A DNA stretch of 64,000 nt from Parasulfuritortus sp037446165 (lineage in GTDB: Bacteria > Pseudomonadota > Gammaproteobacteria > Burkholderiales > Thiobacillaceae). A program made the translations under genes and the position numbers. The number at the start of each line of letters is the position of its first letter. The stretch's first letter is position 1. The stretch lies in contig JBBIJC010000003.1 in assembly GCA_037446165.1 (NCBI GenBank), positions 1-64,000 of the forward strand, in the 5' to 3' direction. Under the pieces are notes generated by a model. The model was not told where the DNA came from and searched no databases. It was given only the letters and a program-made list of their open reading frames with translations. Of this stretch, positions 6,526 to 15,504 are shown piece by piece.

Positions 6526-9300
6526 TCACGCCTTGTAGACCTTGACCGAACACTTCTTGTAGTCGGTCTGCTTCGAGATCGGGCAGGTCGAGTCCAGGGT
6601 GACCTTGTTGATCAGCACCGACTCGTCGAACCAGGGCACGTAGACCAGGCCGGTCGGAACCCGGTTGCGGCCGCCGGTTTCGATCCGGACCCGGACCTTG
6701 CCCCGGCGCGACTCGACCCAGACCAGGTCGTTGCGCTTCAGGCCGCGTTTCTCGGCGTCCTTGGTGTTGATCCAGCACACGGCATCGGGGAAGGCCCGGT
6801 ACAGCTCCGGCACGCGCCGGGTCATGGAACCGGAGTGCCAGTGTTCCAGCACGCGACCGGTGCACAGCCAGAGGTCGAACTCCTTGTCCGGCTGCTCGAC
6901 TGGCGACACATAAGGCCGGAAGTAGATCTTGGCCTTGCCCGAAATGTCGACCTTCTTGCTGCCGTCGCCGACCGCATCCAGGCTGCCCATGATCAGGCTC
7001 TTGCCGTTGTTGCCGTAGAAGTCGATGCCTGCGCCTTTCTTGGCATAAGGGTCGTACTGGTCATTGAAGCGCCAGGGCGTCTCGGTCCACTTGCCTTCTT
7101 TCTGCACCACCGGCCAGCGCAGGCCGTGCACGTCGTCGCGGTAGTAGACGTCGAACGGTGCCAGGTCGTGGCCGTGGCCGAGGCCGAACTTGCGGTATTC
7201 CTCGAACATGGCCTTTTCCGGGAACCAGCCGTCCTTGAGCGTTTCCGAAATATGGTTTGCATGACCCTTGGCCACGGCCTTGTCCGGCCAGCGGAAATCC
7301 TTCTTGTTGGCCGGCGTGGCGAACAGGACTTCGTACAGGCTCGCCTCCGGGCTGTAGCCCATTTTCTGCGCTTCATCCAGCACCGAAGGCAGCTTGCCGT
7401 CGGTGAAGCCGGCCTCTTTCAGGCCGGGGACGTTCTGCTCGCCCCACACGTCCTTGATCTTGATCCGCTTGGCCATCTCGAGCAGGATCCACAGGTCGCC
7501 CTTGGCCTCGCCGGGCGGCGGCACCTGCTGGCGCCAGGCCTGGGTGCGGCGTTCGGCGTTGCCGTAGAAGCCCCATTTCTCGAAGATCATCGCCGCCGGC
7601 AGGACCAGGTCGGAGACCTTGGCCGAAACCGTCGGGTAGGCATCGCAGCAGACGATGAAGTTGTCCATGTCGCGCGCGGCATGGATCCAGTGGTTCAGGT
7701 TGGCGGTGTTCTGCCAGGGGTTGTTGACCTGGACGATGGCCCATTTGACGCTGCCGTCTTCCAGGTCGCGCATCAGCTTGGTGAAGTGGCTGCCGATGGT
7801 CGGGTTGAGGGTCTTGGCCGGCAGTTTCCAGATTTCCTCGGCATGCTCGCGATGCTTGGCGACGTTGACCAGCATGTCGGCCGGCAGGCGGTGCGAGAAC
7901 ACCCCGACCTCGCGCGCCGTGCCACAGGCCGAGGGCTGGCCGGTCAGCGAGAAGGCGCCGTTGCCGGGCATGGCCTGCTTGCCCAGCAGCAGGTGGTTCA
8001 TGTAGGCCTGTTCGTTGGCCCAGGTGCCGCGCTGGTGCTGGTTGAAGCCCATGGTCCAATACGAAACCACCTTGCGCTTCGGGTCGCAGTACAGGTCGGC
8101 CAGCTTGAGCAGCTTGGCCTTGAAATCGGCATCGGATTCTTCGGCATTGCCTTTGGCGACCGAGGTCACGAAATCGGCGTCGTAGGGTTCCAGCGCGGCC
8201 TTGAAGTCGTCAAAGCTGATCGCCCAGTCGGCGGCCGGCTTGGCGCCCAGCGTGTTGGCCTGCTTGACCGCCTCGCCGGCCTTGCGGCGCTGGGCGATGG
8301 CCTCGTACTTGTCGGTGACGTGGACCTGCTCATTCTTGACCACTTCCATTTCCCGGGCCGAGGCGAACTGGTCCGCCTTGGCCGGGCGGAAGCCGTAACC
8401 GATGTCGGTCGGACCGGTGGCGAACACGGCATGCTTGTTGACATAGTCCCAGTTCACCGCGTTGCGTTTCACGATCTCGCGGGCGATGTAGTTCTGGATG
8501 GCCAGGTCGCCGCTGGGCCGGAAGATGATCTCGATGTCGGCGATGTCGGACGACATGTTGCCGTAGGTGGACAGGTTGACCACCACCATGTCCTTGTGGG
8601 TCAGCCGGCGGTTGGTGATGCGCGACCACAGGATCGGGTGCATCTCGGCCATGTTGGCGCCCCACAGCACAGCGGTATCGGTGTACTCGATGTCGTCGTA
8701 GTTGCCGGCCGGTTCGTCGATGCCGAAGGTCTGCATGAAGCCGGCCACCGCCGAGGCCATGCAATGACGGGCGTTGGGGTCTATGTTGTTGGAGCGGAAG
8801 CCGGCCTTCCAGAGCTTGACCGACACATAGCCCTCGGGCACGGTCTGCTGACCGGAGCCGAACATGCCGACGCCGTGTGGACCCTTGGCCTTGTAGGCCT
8901 CCAGGAATTTCTCGACCATGACGTCCATGGCCTTGTCCCAGGTCACCGGTACGAACTGGCCCTTCTTGTCGAACTTGCCGTTGGTCATGCGCAGCAACGG
9001 CTGGGTCAGCCGGTCCTTGCCGTACATGATCTTGCCGTTGAAGTAACCCTTGACGCAGTTCAGGCCGCGGTTGACCGGGGCATTCGGGTCACCCTTGGTG
9101 GCCACGATCTTGCCGTCCTTGGTGGCGATCATGATGCCGCAGCCGGTGCCGCAGAATCGGCACACGCCCTTGTCCCATTGCCAGCCGGCTTCGGTCGCCT
9201 TGACCGCCGCCTCGGCCTGCTTGGCCACCGGCATCCCCACGGTCACGGCCGCGCTGGCCGCGATGCTGTTCTTCAAAAAATCCCGGCGTGTCAGTCCCAT
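6526..9300 (-). CDS. napA: Periplasmic nitrate reductase catalytic subunit NapA
   Basis: Mo-bisMGD enzyme reducing nitrate to nitrite. It has a Tat signal (TRRDFLK, then an Ala-rich stretch ending AEA) and the [4Fe-4S] motif CRFCGTGC with a fourth Cys in LNCVKGYF. The Cys Mo-ligand region is around ARHCMASAV, and the C-terminal molybdopterin-binding segment includes TGRVLEHWHSGSMTRR. At 924 residues it is about 90 longer than the E. coli type and matches the long form known from epsilonproteobacteria, which also pair it with NapGH rather than NapC. AGGAGG precedes the start. Confidence 0.97.
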   Translation of the reverse strand: MGLTRRDFLKNSIAASAAVTVGMPVAKQAEAAVKATEAGWQWDKGVCRFCGTGCGIMIATKDGKIVATKGDPNAPVNRGLNCVKGYFNGKIMYGKDRLTQPLLRMTNGKFDKKGQFVPVTWDKAMDVMVEKFLEAYKAKGPHGVGMFGSGQQTVPEGYVSVKLWKAGFRSNNIDPNARHCMASAVAGFMQTFGIDEPAGNYDDIEYTDTAVLWGANMAEMHPILWSRITNRRLTHKDMVVVNLSTYGNMSSDIADIEIIFRPSGDLAIQNYIAREIVKRNAVNWDYVNKHAVFATGPTDIGYGFRPAKADQFASAREMEVVKNEQVHVTDKYEAIAQRRKAGEAVKQANTLGAKPAADWAISFDDFKAALEPYDADFVTSVAKGNAEESDADFKAKLLKLADLYCDPKRKVVSYWTMGFNQHQRGTWANEQAYMNHLLLGKQAMPGNGAFSLTGQPSACGTAREVGVFSHRLPADMLVNVAKHREHAEEIWKLPAKTLNPTIGSHFTKLMRDLEDGSVKWAIVQVNNPWQNTANLNHWIHAARDMDNFIVCCDAYPTVSAKVSDLVLPAAMIFEKWGFYGNAERRTQAWRQQVPPPGEAKGDLWILLEMAKRIKIKDVWGEQNVPGLKEAGFTDGKLPSVLDEAQKMGYSPEASLYEVLFATPANKKDFRWPDKAVAKGHANHISETLKDGWFPEKAMFEEYRKFGLGHGHDLAPFDVYYRDDVHGLRWPVVQKEGKWTETPWRFNDQYDPYAKKGAGIDFYGNNGKSLIMGSLDAVGDGSKKVDISGKAKIYFRPYVSPVEQPDKEFDLWLCTGRVLEHWHSGSMTRRVPELYRAFPDAVCWINTKDAEKRGLKRNDLVWVESRRGKVRVRIETGGRNRVPTGLVYVPWFDESVLINKVTLDSTCPISKQTDYKKCSVKVYKA

Positions 9301-9322
9301 TGCAACCTCCTGAAAATTGCGG

Positions 9323-9637
9323 TCAATCCATCAGATAAGCAGGTACCGTGCAGGAGGTTTCCTGCGCGGCGAGTTCGGGGGGCAACTCCGGGTAAACGGC
9401 GTCGTCCTCGGCGATGTAGTGGTAAACCATCTCGGCCATGATCACATGCGGCAGGGCCTTGATCCGGCGCAAACCTTCGACTTCGGCATTGATGTCTTCG
9501 GCTTCCTGGACCGCGATCAGACGGCCGGTCGGCTGGTCGACATGATGAACGCCCACGCCCGCCATGGCGTCGAGCGCGGCGATGACTTCGGCTTGCCGGC
9601 CACGGTCGGCCACCACGAGAATTCCGGATAGATTCAT
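9323..9637 (-). CDS. napD: NapA maturation chaperone NapD
   Basis: Cytoplasmic chaperone that binds the NapA Tat signal. The 104-residue protein has the ferredoxin-like NapD pattern: LSGILVVADR start, central VHHVDQPTGRLIAV, then the ALPHVIMAEMVYHYIAED segment. It is the first gene of the nap-moa run, 22 bases ahead of napA, with AGGAAG in front of the ATG. It faces the divergent mobA across 199 bases that contain an FNR-type box. Confidence 0.93.
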   Translation of the reverse strand: MNLSGILVVADRGRQAEVIAALDAMAGVGVHHVDQPTGRLIAVQEAEDINAEVEGLRRIKALPHVIMAEMVYHYIAEDDAVYPELPPELAAQETSCTVPAYLMD

Positions 9638-9769
9638 GTCGCTTCCTGCCTCTTGAAACAGTTGCCAGCCAGATTGATCAGGGAAACATCCACAGCCCGT
9701 TCGTTGCCGAACGCAAGCGGACCTTCGATCCTGTTATAGCAAGACTAATCACCGCCTCGTCCAAATGCT

Positions 9770-9783
9770 TTGACTAACATCAA
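9770..9783. promoter_or_regulatory. FNR/DNR-type box between napD and mobA
   Basis: TTGACTAACATCAA matches the TTGAT-N4-ATCAA consensus of the CRP/FNR family with one change. It lies 133 bases upstream of napD and 54 bases upstream of mobA, so one site could serve both divergent units. I could not place it at the usual -41.5 of a convincing -10 on either side. Low-oxygen control of nitrate reductase and Moco genes is well established, so the placement makes sense. Confidence 0.65.
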
Positions 9784-9836
9784 GACGACAAAGCCAATCC
9801 CGGAAATCGCCCAGACTTACCGTTTAAAATCAGCGC

Positions 9837-10385
9837 ATGGACTCAGAATCAATCATCGGCGTGGTATTGGCCGGCGGCCTCTCCAGCCGCATGGGGCACG
9901 ACAAGGCGCTGCTGCCCTGGGCCGACGGTACCCTGCTCGACCACATGATCAAACTGTTGAAAGACAGCGGCCTGGAGACGGTCGTCGTCTGCGGCGAACG
10001 GCCGGGCTACCCATCCTTTGCCGACCCGGAACCGGGCCAGGGCCCGGGCGTCGCGATCAGCCATTTCCTCGCCTCGCTGCCACCCGGTGCCTGGGCGCTG
10101 ATCGTACCGGTGGACATGCCGAGGCTGACGGCGAAACTGATCCGGCGTCTGCTAGGCAAATCCGGCCAGCCGCATCGTGCGGCCCACTATGCCGATTACC
10201 CTCTGCCCGCCCTACTCCCGGCGCAGGACAGGGCCGGCAAAATCCTGCACGGCCATTCGCTGCGGGCATTGCACTTCGCCGCTGGCAGCCGCCCCCTGCC
10301 GCTCGACGCAGAGGACAAGGCGGCGTTCTTGAACGTCAACACGCCGGCCGACTGGGATCGGGCGCGAGAAGGCCCGACAAAATGA
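9837..10385 (+). CDS. mobA: Molybdenum cofactor guanylyltransferase MobA
   Basis: Attaches GMP to Mo-MPT to make the MGD cofactor used by NapA. The nucleotidyltransferase signature GVVLAGGLSSRMGHDKALLP is at residues 8-27, and the VPVDMP metal-binding motif is in the middle. Length (182) is slightly short but normal. Its TGA overlaps the mobB ATG. An upstream in-frame-looking ORF in another frame is a shadow. Confidence 0.93.
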   Translation: MDSESIIGVVLAGGLSSRMGHDKALLPWADGTLLDHMIKLLKDSGLETVVVCGERPGYPSFADPEPGQGPGVAISHFLASLPPGAWALIVPVDMPRLTAKLIRRLLGKSGQPHRAAHYADYPLPALLPAQDRAGKILHGHSLRALHFAAGSRPLPLDAEDKAAFLNVNTPADWDRAREGPTK

Positions 10386-10879
10386 AGGTGTTCGGCATCG
10401 CCGGCTACAGCGGCGCAGGCAAGACCACGCTGATCGAGAAACTGCTCGGTGAGCTGGCTGCGTGCGGGCTCCGGGTCTCGGTCATCAAGCAAAGCCATCA
10501 CGACGTGACCCTCGACCCGCCCGGCAAGGATTCCTGGCGCCACCGCCAGGCCGGCGCCCACGAAGTCCTGCTCAGTTCGCCTAACCGCTGGATGATCGCG
10601 ACGGAGTTGCGCGGCGCGCCGGAACCCACCTTGAGCGAACACCTCGCCCGTCTGTCCGACTGCGACCTGGTGCTGGTCGAAGGCTATCGCCATGCCGACC
10701 TGCCCAAGCTGGAAGTTCATCGGGCTGAAACCGGCCAGCCCTGGCTCTACCCGAACGATCCCCACATCCTTGCCGTCGTCAGTGACGAAGCGGTCGGCGG
10801 ACTGCCCTGCCTCGCGCTTGACGCCATCAGCCCCATCGCCCATTTCATCCTGGAGCACGCCCGCCATGTTGACCGTTGA
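10382..10879 (+). CDS. mobB: Molybdopterin-guanine dinucleotide biosynthesis protein MobB
   Basis: GTP-binding accessory protein of MGD synthesis. The Walker A loop GYSGAGKTTL is at residues 8-17, followed by VIKQSHHD and the D-x-x-G-x-D-S/W-R-H-R-x-A-G-A pattern of MobB, then LVLVEGYRH. Starting at ATG 10382, the 165-residue product overlaps mobA by four bases and moeA by fourteen. This is tight coupling in a mobA-mobB-moeA operon. Confidence 0.93.
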   Translation: MKVFGIAGYSGAGKTTLIEKLLGELAACGLRVSVIKQSHHDVTLDPPGKDSWRHRQAGAHEVLLSSPNRWMIATELRGAPEPTLSEHLARLSDCDLVLVEGYRHADLPKLEVHRAETGQPWLYPNDPHILAVVSDEAVGGLPCLALDAISPIAHFILEHARHVDR

Positions 10880-12050
10880 CCAAGCCCGCGCGCAGCTGCT
10901 GAATGCGGCCCGCCCCGTTACCGAAACCGAGACGCTGGCTACCACCGATGCGCTTGGCCGCATACTGGCCCAGCCGCTGATCTCGACCGTGAACGTGCCG
11001 CCACTCGACAATAGCGCCATGGACGGCTATGCCGTGCGCCTGGCCGAAGCGCAGGAAGGCGCAACCCTGCCAGTCTCTCAGCGCATCCCGGCTGGCACCC
11101 TGCCGCAGCCGCTCGCCATCGGCAGCGTCGCCCGCATTTTCACCGGCGCGCCGGTCCCCGAAGGCGCCGACGCCATCGTCATCCAGGAAGACACTGAAGC
11201 GGCCGACGGCCAGATCCGAATCCTGCGCGCGCCCAGACCGAACGCCCATATCCGCCGCGCTGGCGAAGACATCCGCGCCGGCCAGGCCGTGCTCGAATCC
11301 GGTGTGCGACTCGGCCCGGCGCAGCTCGGCGTCGCCGCCTCGACCGGCGCCGACCGGCTGACCGTGTATCGCAGATTGAAGGTCGCCGTGTTCTTCACCG
11401 GCGATGAACTGGTCCAGCCCGGCCAGCCCCTGCCGCCAGGACGCATCTACAACTCCAACCGGGCCAGCCTGATCGCCCTGCTTACCGCCGCTGGCTGCGA
11501 AGTGATCGATCTGGGCACGGTGGCCGACACCCTCGCCGCCACCACCGCCGCCCTGGAAAACGCCGCCCGGAACGCCGACGTGGTGATGACCACCGGCGGC
11601 GTCTCGGTCGGCGAGGAAGACCACGTCAAGGCGGCAGTCAGCCAGCTCGGCCAACTGGACCTGTGGAAGGTGGCCATGAAGCCGGGCAAGCCGCTGGCCT
11701 ACGGCCGGGTCGGCAACGCCGATTTCATCGGCCTGCCCGGCAACCCGGTCTCGGCCTACGTGGTGTTCTGCCTGTTCGCGCAGCCCTTCCTGCTCAGCCG
11801 CATGGGCGGGCGCTGGCAAACGCCGCATGGCTACACGTTGCCCGCCGGTTTCGAGCGCAAAAAGGCCGGCGACCGACATGAGTTTTTACGCGCCAGGATC
11901 GAAAACGGCCAGGCCGTGCTATACCCGAATCAGAGTTCGGGTGCCCTCACTTCCATGGCCTGGGCGGAAGGTTTGGTCGAAATCGAAGCCGGACGGACAG
12001 TGGCGCCAGGTGAAGCGATACGGTTCATCCCGGTAAGGGAGTTGTACTGA
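10866..12050 (+). CDS. moeA: Molybdopterin molybdenumtransferase MoeA
   Basis: Inserts molybdate into adenylylated MPT. The 394-residue protein shows PPLDNSAMDGYAV, the GAPVPEGADAIV segment, the MPT-binding TTGGVSVGEEDHVK and the GLPGNPVSA motif. The start at ATG 10866 lies inside the end of mobB. Upstream extension of the frame to 10692 is non-coding in character. It is the last gene of the mob-moe operon. Confidence 0.96.
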   Translation: MLTVDQARAQLLNAARPVTETETLATTDALGRILAQPLISTVNVPPLDNSAMDGYAVRLAEAQEGATLPVSQRIPAGTLPQPLAIGSVARIFTGAPVPEGADAIVIQEDTEAADGQIRILRAPRPNAHIRRAGEDIRAGQAVLESGVRLGPAQLGVAASTGADRLTVYRRLKVAVFFTGDELVQPGQPLPPGRIYNSNRASLIALLTAAGCEVIDLGTVADTLAATTAALENAARNADVVMTTGGVSVGEEDHVKAAVSQLGQLDLWKVAMKPGKPLAYGRVGNADFIGLPGNPVSAYVVFCLFAQPFLLSRMGGRWQTPHGYTLPAGFERKKAGDRHEFLRARIENGQAVLYPNQSSGALTSMAWAEGLVEIEAGRTVAPGEAIRFIPVRELY

Positions 12051-12083
12051 GGGTAAATCTTCTTTTGGCATAGGGGATGGATT

Positions 12084-12611
12084 ATGACCAAGCGTATTTT
12101 CCGCGTTCTTCTGGCTGGCATCGGGCTGGCTTGTGCCCAAACCAGCCTTGCAGTGGATGGGGCCAGCATTGAAGCGGGGGTCGGCGAAGGCACCGATATG
12201 GCGCGGATCAATCTTCGCTGGGATTGGGACAAACCCTGGCTGGACCGCCAGAACTGGACAGGAACCGCGTTCTGGGAGGCTGGCCTGGGCGAATGGCACG
12301 GCACCCGAGAGGGCGGCAAGGAGCTTGGCGAAATCGGTCTTACTCCGGTGTTTCGCCTTAACTCGAAACTGAGTCATTTCTATTGGGAAGGCGGAATTGG
12401 CGTCCACCTAATGACTCAGGACCACATCGACGACAAGCGCAGCTTCGGCAGCCATTTCAGCTTTGGGGACATGCTTGGCTTCGGTTGGCAGGTCGGCAAT
12501 CATGGGCAATATGAAATCGGCTATCGCTTTCAACACCTCTCCAATGCCAACACCGCCGAGCCGAACGACAGCATCAACTTTCACCAGGTACGGCTGGGCC
12601 TGAACTTTTGA
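12084..12611 (+). CDS. PagL-like lipid A 3-O-deacylase / acyloxyacyl hydrolase
   Basis: Outer-membrane beta-barrel enzyme family that removes the 3-O acyl chain of lipid A. A signal peptide (ending SLAVDG) is followed by alternating aromatic strands. The C-terminal catalytic region YRFQHLSNANTAEPN carries the His-x-Ser pair and downstream acidic residue of PagL. The protein ends in Phe, as outer-membrane barrels do. At 175 residues it fits PagL. Substrate specificity is inferred only from the family. Confidence 0.8.
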   Translation: MTKRIFRVLLAGIGLACAQTSLAVDGASIEAGVGEGTDMARINLRWDWDKPWLDRQNWTGTAFWEAGLGEWHGTREGGKELGEIGLTPVFRLNSKLSHFYWEGGIGVHLMTQDHIDDKRSFGSHFSFGDMLGFGWQVGNHGQYEIGYRFQHLSNANTAEPNDSINFHQVRLGLNF

Positions 12612-12624
12612 CTCCCTGAGACAA

Positions 12625-12660
12625 GGCGCCGGCAGGCCGCGTTCAAAACATGCCGGCGCC
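12625..12660. terminator. Intergenic inverted repeat between convergent genes
   Basis: A perfect ten-base-pair stem (GGCGCCGGCA / TGCCGGCGCC) with a 16-base loop lies between the PagL-like gene and the convergent dioxygenase gene. No strong U tract follows on either strand, so it may be a weak bidirectional terminator or only a transcript end-stabilising hairpin. Confidence 0.5.
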
Positions 12661-12674
12661 CTTCCGAGAAAAGC

Positions 12675-13577
12675 TCAGGCCGCCCTGAGGTCGCGAATGC
12701 GATCGTGATAGCGGGCGCGGTAGAGCAGGCGACGGTGTTCCGGGGTATCTGAAAAACCGTCCCGGGTATGCAGAACGTTGTTGCAAAGCAAGCCCATGCC
12801 GGGTTGCAGTTTGAGCCGGAACCAGCCCGGCGGCTGGCTGGTGAGCAGGTCTTCGATGGCTTTCACCGCGGCCAGCGTGGTTGGCTCATCCTTCCAGGTG
12901 ATGCTCTTGGTCCGCGCGGTGTAGCGCAGATGCAGGCCGCCGCTGGCCGGATCGATCAGGAAGACCGGGCCCGGCTCTTCCGGCCGTTCGCCGTCGATTT
13001 CGTCAACGCGGGCCGGAATGGTCATGGCATCCGGCGCCATCAGCGCGCGGATCCATTCCGGGTTGCTGTCCCGCAAATGGATGTAGGCCAGGTCCTGATC
13101 ATACAGTTCGTTCTCACCGCCCTCCTGCGCCTCACGCACGCAATGCAGGGTCATGGCCAGGATGCGCCGCGGCTCCGGGTTGTAGTAGCCGTCGGTGTGC
13201 CAGCGGATGCGGTGGTGGGTGTAGGGGATGTACTCGCCACGCTTTTCTCCCCCCTCGTCGCGTGGCGTCAGGCTGGAGATGCCGTCTTCGTCGGCCAGCC
13301 AGTTGGCGTCGAGATGGGTCAGACCGAACTGGGCCGACAGTGCGCGCACGGCGGCCTTGTCCTCGGCCTCGCCCAGGGCCGTGGCGTAGATGACCATGTT
13401 GGTTTTTGCCACGCGATCAAGAATGGCGCGGTATTCGGCGTCGGTCAGCGCATGCGGGTCACGCACCTCGACGATCAGGTCTTCGCCCCGGGTCGGGTAG
13501 CCGGCCAGCTTGGCCTCGCGCCAGCGCTGGTAGCCGGTCTCGTTGTCGGGATGAAAGGGGCTGTCGGGAGGAATCAT
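12675..13577 (-). CDS. TauD/TfdA-family Fe(II)/2-oxoglutarate dioxygenase
   Basis: Non-haem iron oxygenase family. The facial triad is visible as HTD in the IRWHTDGYY segment and the distal His in NVLHTRDGF, followed by the 2-oxoglutarate-binding Arg in RRLLYRARY. The start at ATG 13577 has AGGA at good spacing and gives 300 residues. An upstream in-frame extension to 13913 has no coding character. The substrate cannot be told from sequence: taurine or another sulfonate would fit a sulfur organism, but related proteins act on many small acids. No transporter lies beside it. Confidence 0.8.
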   Translation of the reverse strand: MIPPDSPFHPDNETGYQRWREAKLAGYPTRGEDLIVEVRDPHALTDAEYRAILDRVAKTNMVIYATALGEAEDKAAVRALSAQFGLTHLDANWLADEDGISSLTPRDEGGEKRGEYIPYTHHRIRWHTDGYYNPEPRRILAMTLHCVREAQEGGENELYDQDLAYIHLRDSNPEWIRALMAPDAMTIPARVDEIDGERPEEPGPVFLIDPASGGLHLRYTARTKSITWKDEPTTLAAVKAIEDLLTSQPPGWFRLKLQPGMGLLCNNVLHTRDGFSDTPEHRRLLYRARYHDRIRDLRAA

Positions 13578-14104
13578 CGGGGGTCCTAGGAGGCAATCAT
13601 GGCCAGGCGATTTCAGGATAAACTGGCTGGTAGTAGAATTTTCCATCCCCACCATATCCCTGTGCAAGCCCGCATTGCCTGTCGTCGCCCTGCGATCATG
13701 AGTTGTGGCCGCCGGACAGGCATTTCGCGGGTGACATGCCCCATCCAGGCCGCCAAACTGGGACTGAGGCATAGTGGTCATGATGGATACCGGCAAGGAG
13801 TTCTCGCCGGTACGCCTACGGCGCGCTGGTCCTGCTCCAGTCGCAAGTATTCCCAGGTAGCACAGGTCCGTCATCTCAACAATCTTCATGGTCTTGATGC
13901 CTTGCTTATGCAAGCGAATGGCTTACAAGCGCCGCTCGAGCAACTACTCGAGGATTGGGTTTCCTGAACTTTCTTTGTCCATGAAATCTGAGATACCAAA
14001 AATGCCAATAATGTTCAGATTTATTAGGGCCCGATTAATAACCGTCATTGAGCAATCGCTGATGTCACACAGGAATGCTGCAAATAATTCGATTTCCGAA
14101 CCCG
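13578..14104. other. 527-base intergenic stretch without a convincing gene
   Basis: This region lies upstream of the dioxygenase and downstream of the HD-GYP gene, both on the minus strand. It contains open frames on both strands (for example 13599-13967 plus), but none has a good start, family motif or codon bias. The right half, from about 13960, is AT-richer. I see no transposon ends, tRNA or clear promoter. Confidence 0.5.
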
Positions 14105-15442
14105 TCATAGTTCCTTGACCCAAATCGCCAGAGGTTTAGGCTCGATCTTCTCGTAACCAATAATCTGTTGAATTTCCGCGTCGGTCAGCGTAAAGCCCTT
14201 GGAGAGCAGTAGCACGCCTTCACTGGTGACCACATCACGCATCAGTACCATGCCCCTATGCAGATTCTTGGCGCGAATCAGGGTCTCTCCACTGGGGCGT
14301 GACGCATTGGGAATCAATTTCAAAATTTCAAGAAATTCGTTGACCACCAACGGGTCATAGCGTTTACCGGCAGATTCGCGCAGGTAGGTGCGTATTTCTG
14401 GTTCGCGCATTGGTGTGGCTGTAAGCTGACCTCGAAGGAAATCGTCGTAGTCGTTGACCACTGCGAGGACACGTGCGCCAAGCGGTATGGCCATGCCGCG
14501 TATGCCATCCGGATAACCACTACCATCGAAACACTCATGGTGGTGCCGAATCAGGGGTAATGCGCCGCGCAATGTTTCCAATTCAGCCAGAATGGCCACA
14601 CCCCTTGCCGGGTGCCGCATGAACTCAGCGCGTTCTTCGATGTTTAAAGCAGAAAATGGCTTACTCAGAATCGCGTCAGATACGCCTATTAGCCCGATGT
14701 CGTGCAGCAATGCCGCGAATGTGATGTCCTGAATTTCGTTCGTGCCCATCCCCATCTTTGCGGCGAGTTGTCTTGACAAATCAGTCACTCGCTTAGAATG
14801 ACCGGCGAGACGCTGTTCGCGCATATCGATGACATTGGAAAGGACATGCAGAGACGTGATCAGGGTTTTTTTTAATTTCTCCTGAGCCAACTCCAGAAAC
14901 GAGACCGTTTGTGATATCTCCTGGGTACGTGCCTTTACGCGACTTTCTAGGGCGCTGTTGAGTTGCTTCAGTTCCTCGTTCTGCCGTAGGGTGAGCGCCT
15001 GCAAGCGGGTATTCTCAGTGCGCAAGGCGATTTGTCCGCGTACCTCGTCGGCGATTCCCAGCAAATCGTCCTCTTGCCATGGTTTGCCGAGATAGCGGTG
15101 AATGCGTCCCCGATTGATCGCCTCGATAGCATTATTGAGTTCGCTGAAACCGGTTAGCAACACTCGGAAGGTGCTCGGCCAACGCAAGTGCACCTGTTCC
15201 AGAAATTCGGCGCCATTCATGTTCGGCATACGCATGTCGGAGATCACCAAATCAATGGGCTCCCGTTCAAGCAATTCCAGCCCCTGTTTCCCGGATTCGG
15301 CGGAGAAAACGCGGTAGTTGCCTCGAAAGACGCGCCGCAGCGCCGACAGGATATTCGCCTCATCGTCGACACATAAAATGGACAATGTGAGCGGGGCCTC
15401 CGGTATTGTGGCGGTTGTCGCCACAGCGTTTATGGCTGTCAT
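14105..15442 (-). CDS. Response regulator with HD-GYP phosphodiesterase domain
   Basis: RpfG-like c-di-GMP phosphodiesterase. The N-terminal receiver has the acidic pair in VDDEAN, phospho-acceptor Asp in VISDMRMPNMNG and Lys in YLGKPW. A coiled-coil linker (about 150-200) follows. The HD-GYP domain has LLHDIG and the defining HHECFDGSGYPDG, with the metal-binding residues intact, so activity is likely. The 445-residue protein ends in an extra domain of about 70 residues. It follows two histidine kinase genes on the same strand and is a plausible output for one of them. Confidence 0.93.
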   Translation of the reverse strand: MTAINAVATTATIPEAPLTLSILCVDDEANILSALRRVFRGNYRVFSAESGKQGLELLEREPIDLVISDMRMPNMNGAEFLEQVHLRWPSTFRVLLTGFSELNNAIEAINRGRIHRYLGKPWQEDDLLGIADEVRGQIALRTENTRLQALTLRQNEELKQLNSALESRVKARTQEISQTVSFLELAQEKLKKTLITSLHVLSNVIDMREQRLAGHSKRVTDLSRQLAAKMGMGTNEIQDITFAALLHDIGLIGVSDAILSKPFSALNIEERAEFMRHPARGVAILAELETLRGALPLIRHHHECFDGSGYPDGIRGMAIPLGARVLAVVNDYDDFLRGQLTATPMREPEIRTYLRESAGKRYDPLVVNEFLEILKLIPNASRPSGETLIRAKNLHRGMVLMRDVVTSEGVLLLSKGFTLTDAEIQQIIGYEKIEPKPLAIWVKEL

Positions 15443-15504
15443 TTATGTCGACACCTTTCGAGATACAGGAATGAGTCGAAGCGTGAAGTGCTGATGAGTA
15501 GGAC

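Noticed and set aside
6451..9441. 996-residue plus-strand open frame opposite napA
   Set aside because: It is the antisense shadow of the high-GC napA gene; low-complexity Val/Asp/Gly/His-rich translation and no motif.
9770..10879. Frame making mobB a 369-residue protein
   Set aside because: The first 200 codons are mobA read in the wrong frame; mobB starts at 10382 with the usual P-loop protein.
12675..13913. Longer 412-residue form of the dioxygenase
   Set aside because: The added N-terminal part has no coding character, and ATG 13577 has a proper ribosome site and matches the family start.
13599..13967. 122-residue plus-strand open frame in the 13.6-14.1 kb gap
   Set aside because: No family motif, no ribosome site and an unusual composition; could be a relic but nothing supports it.
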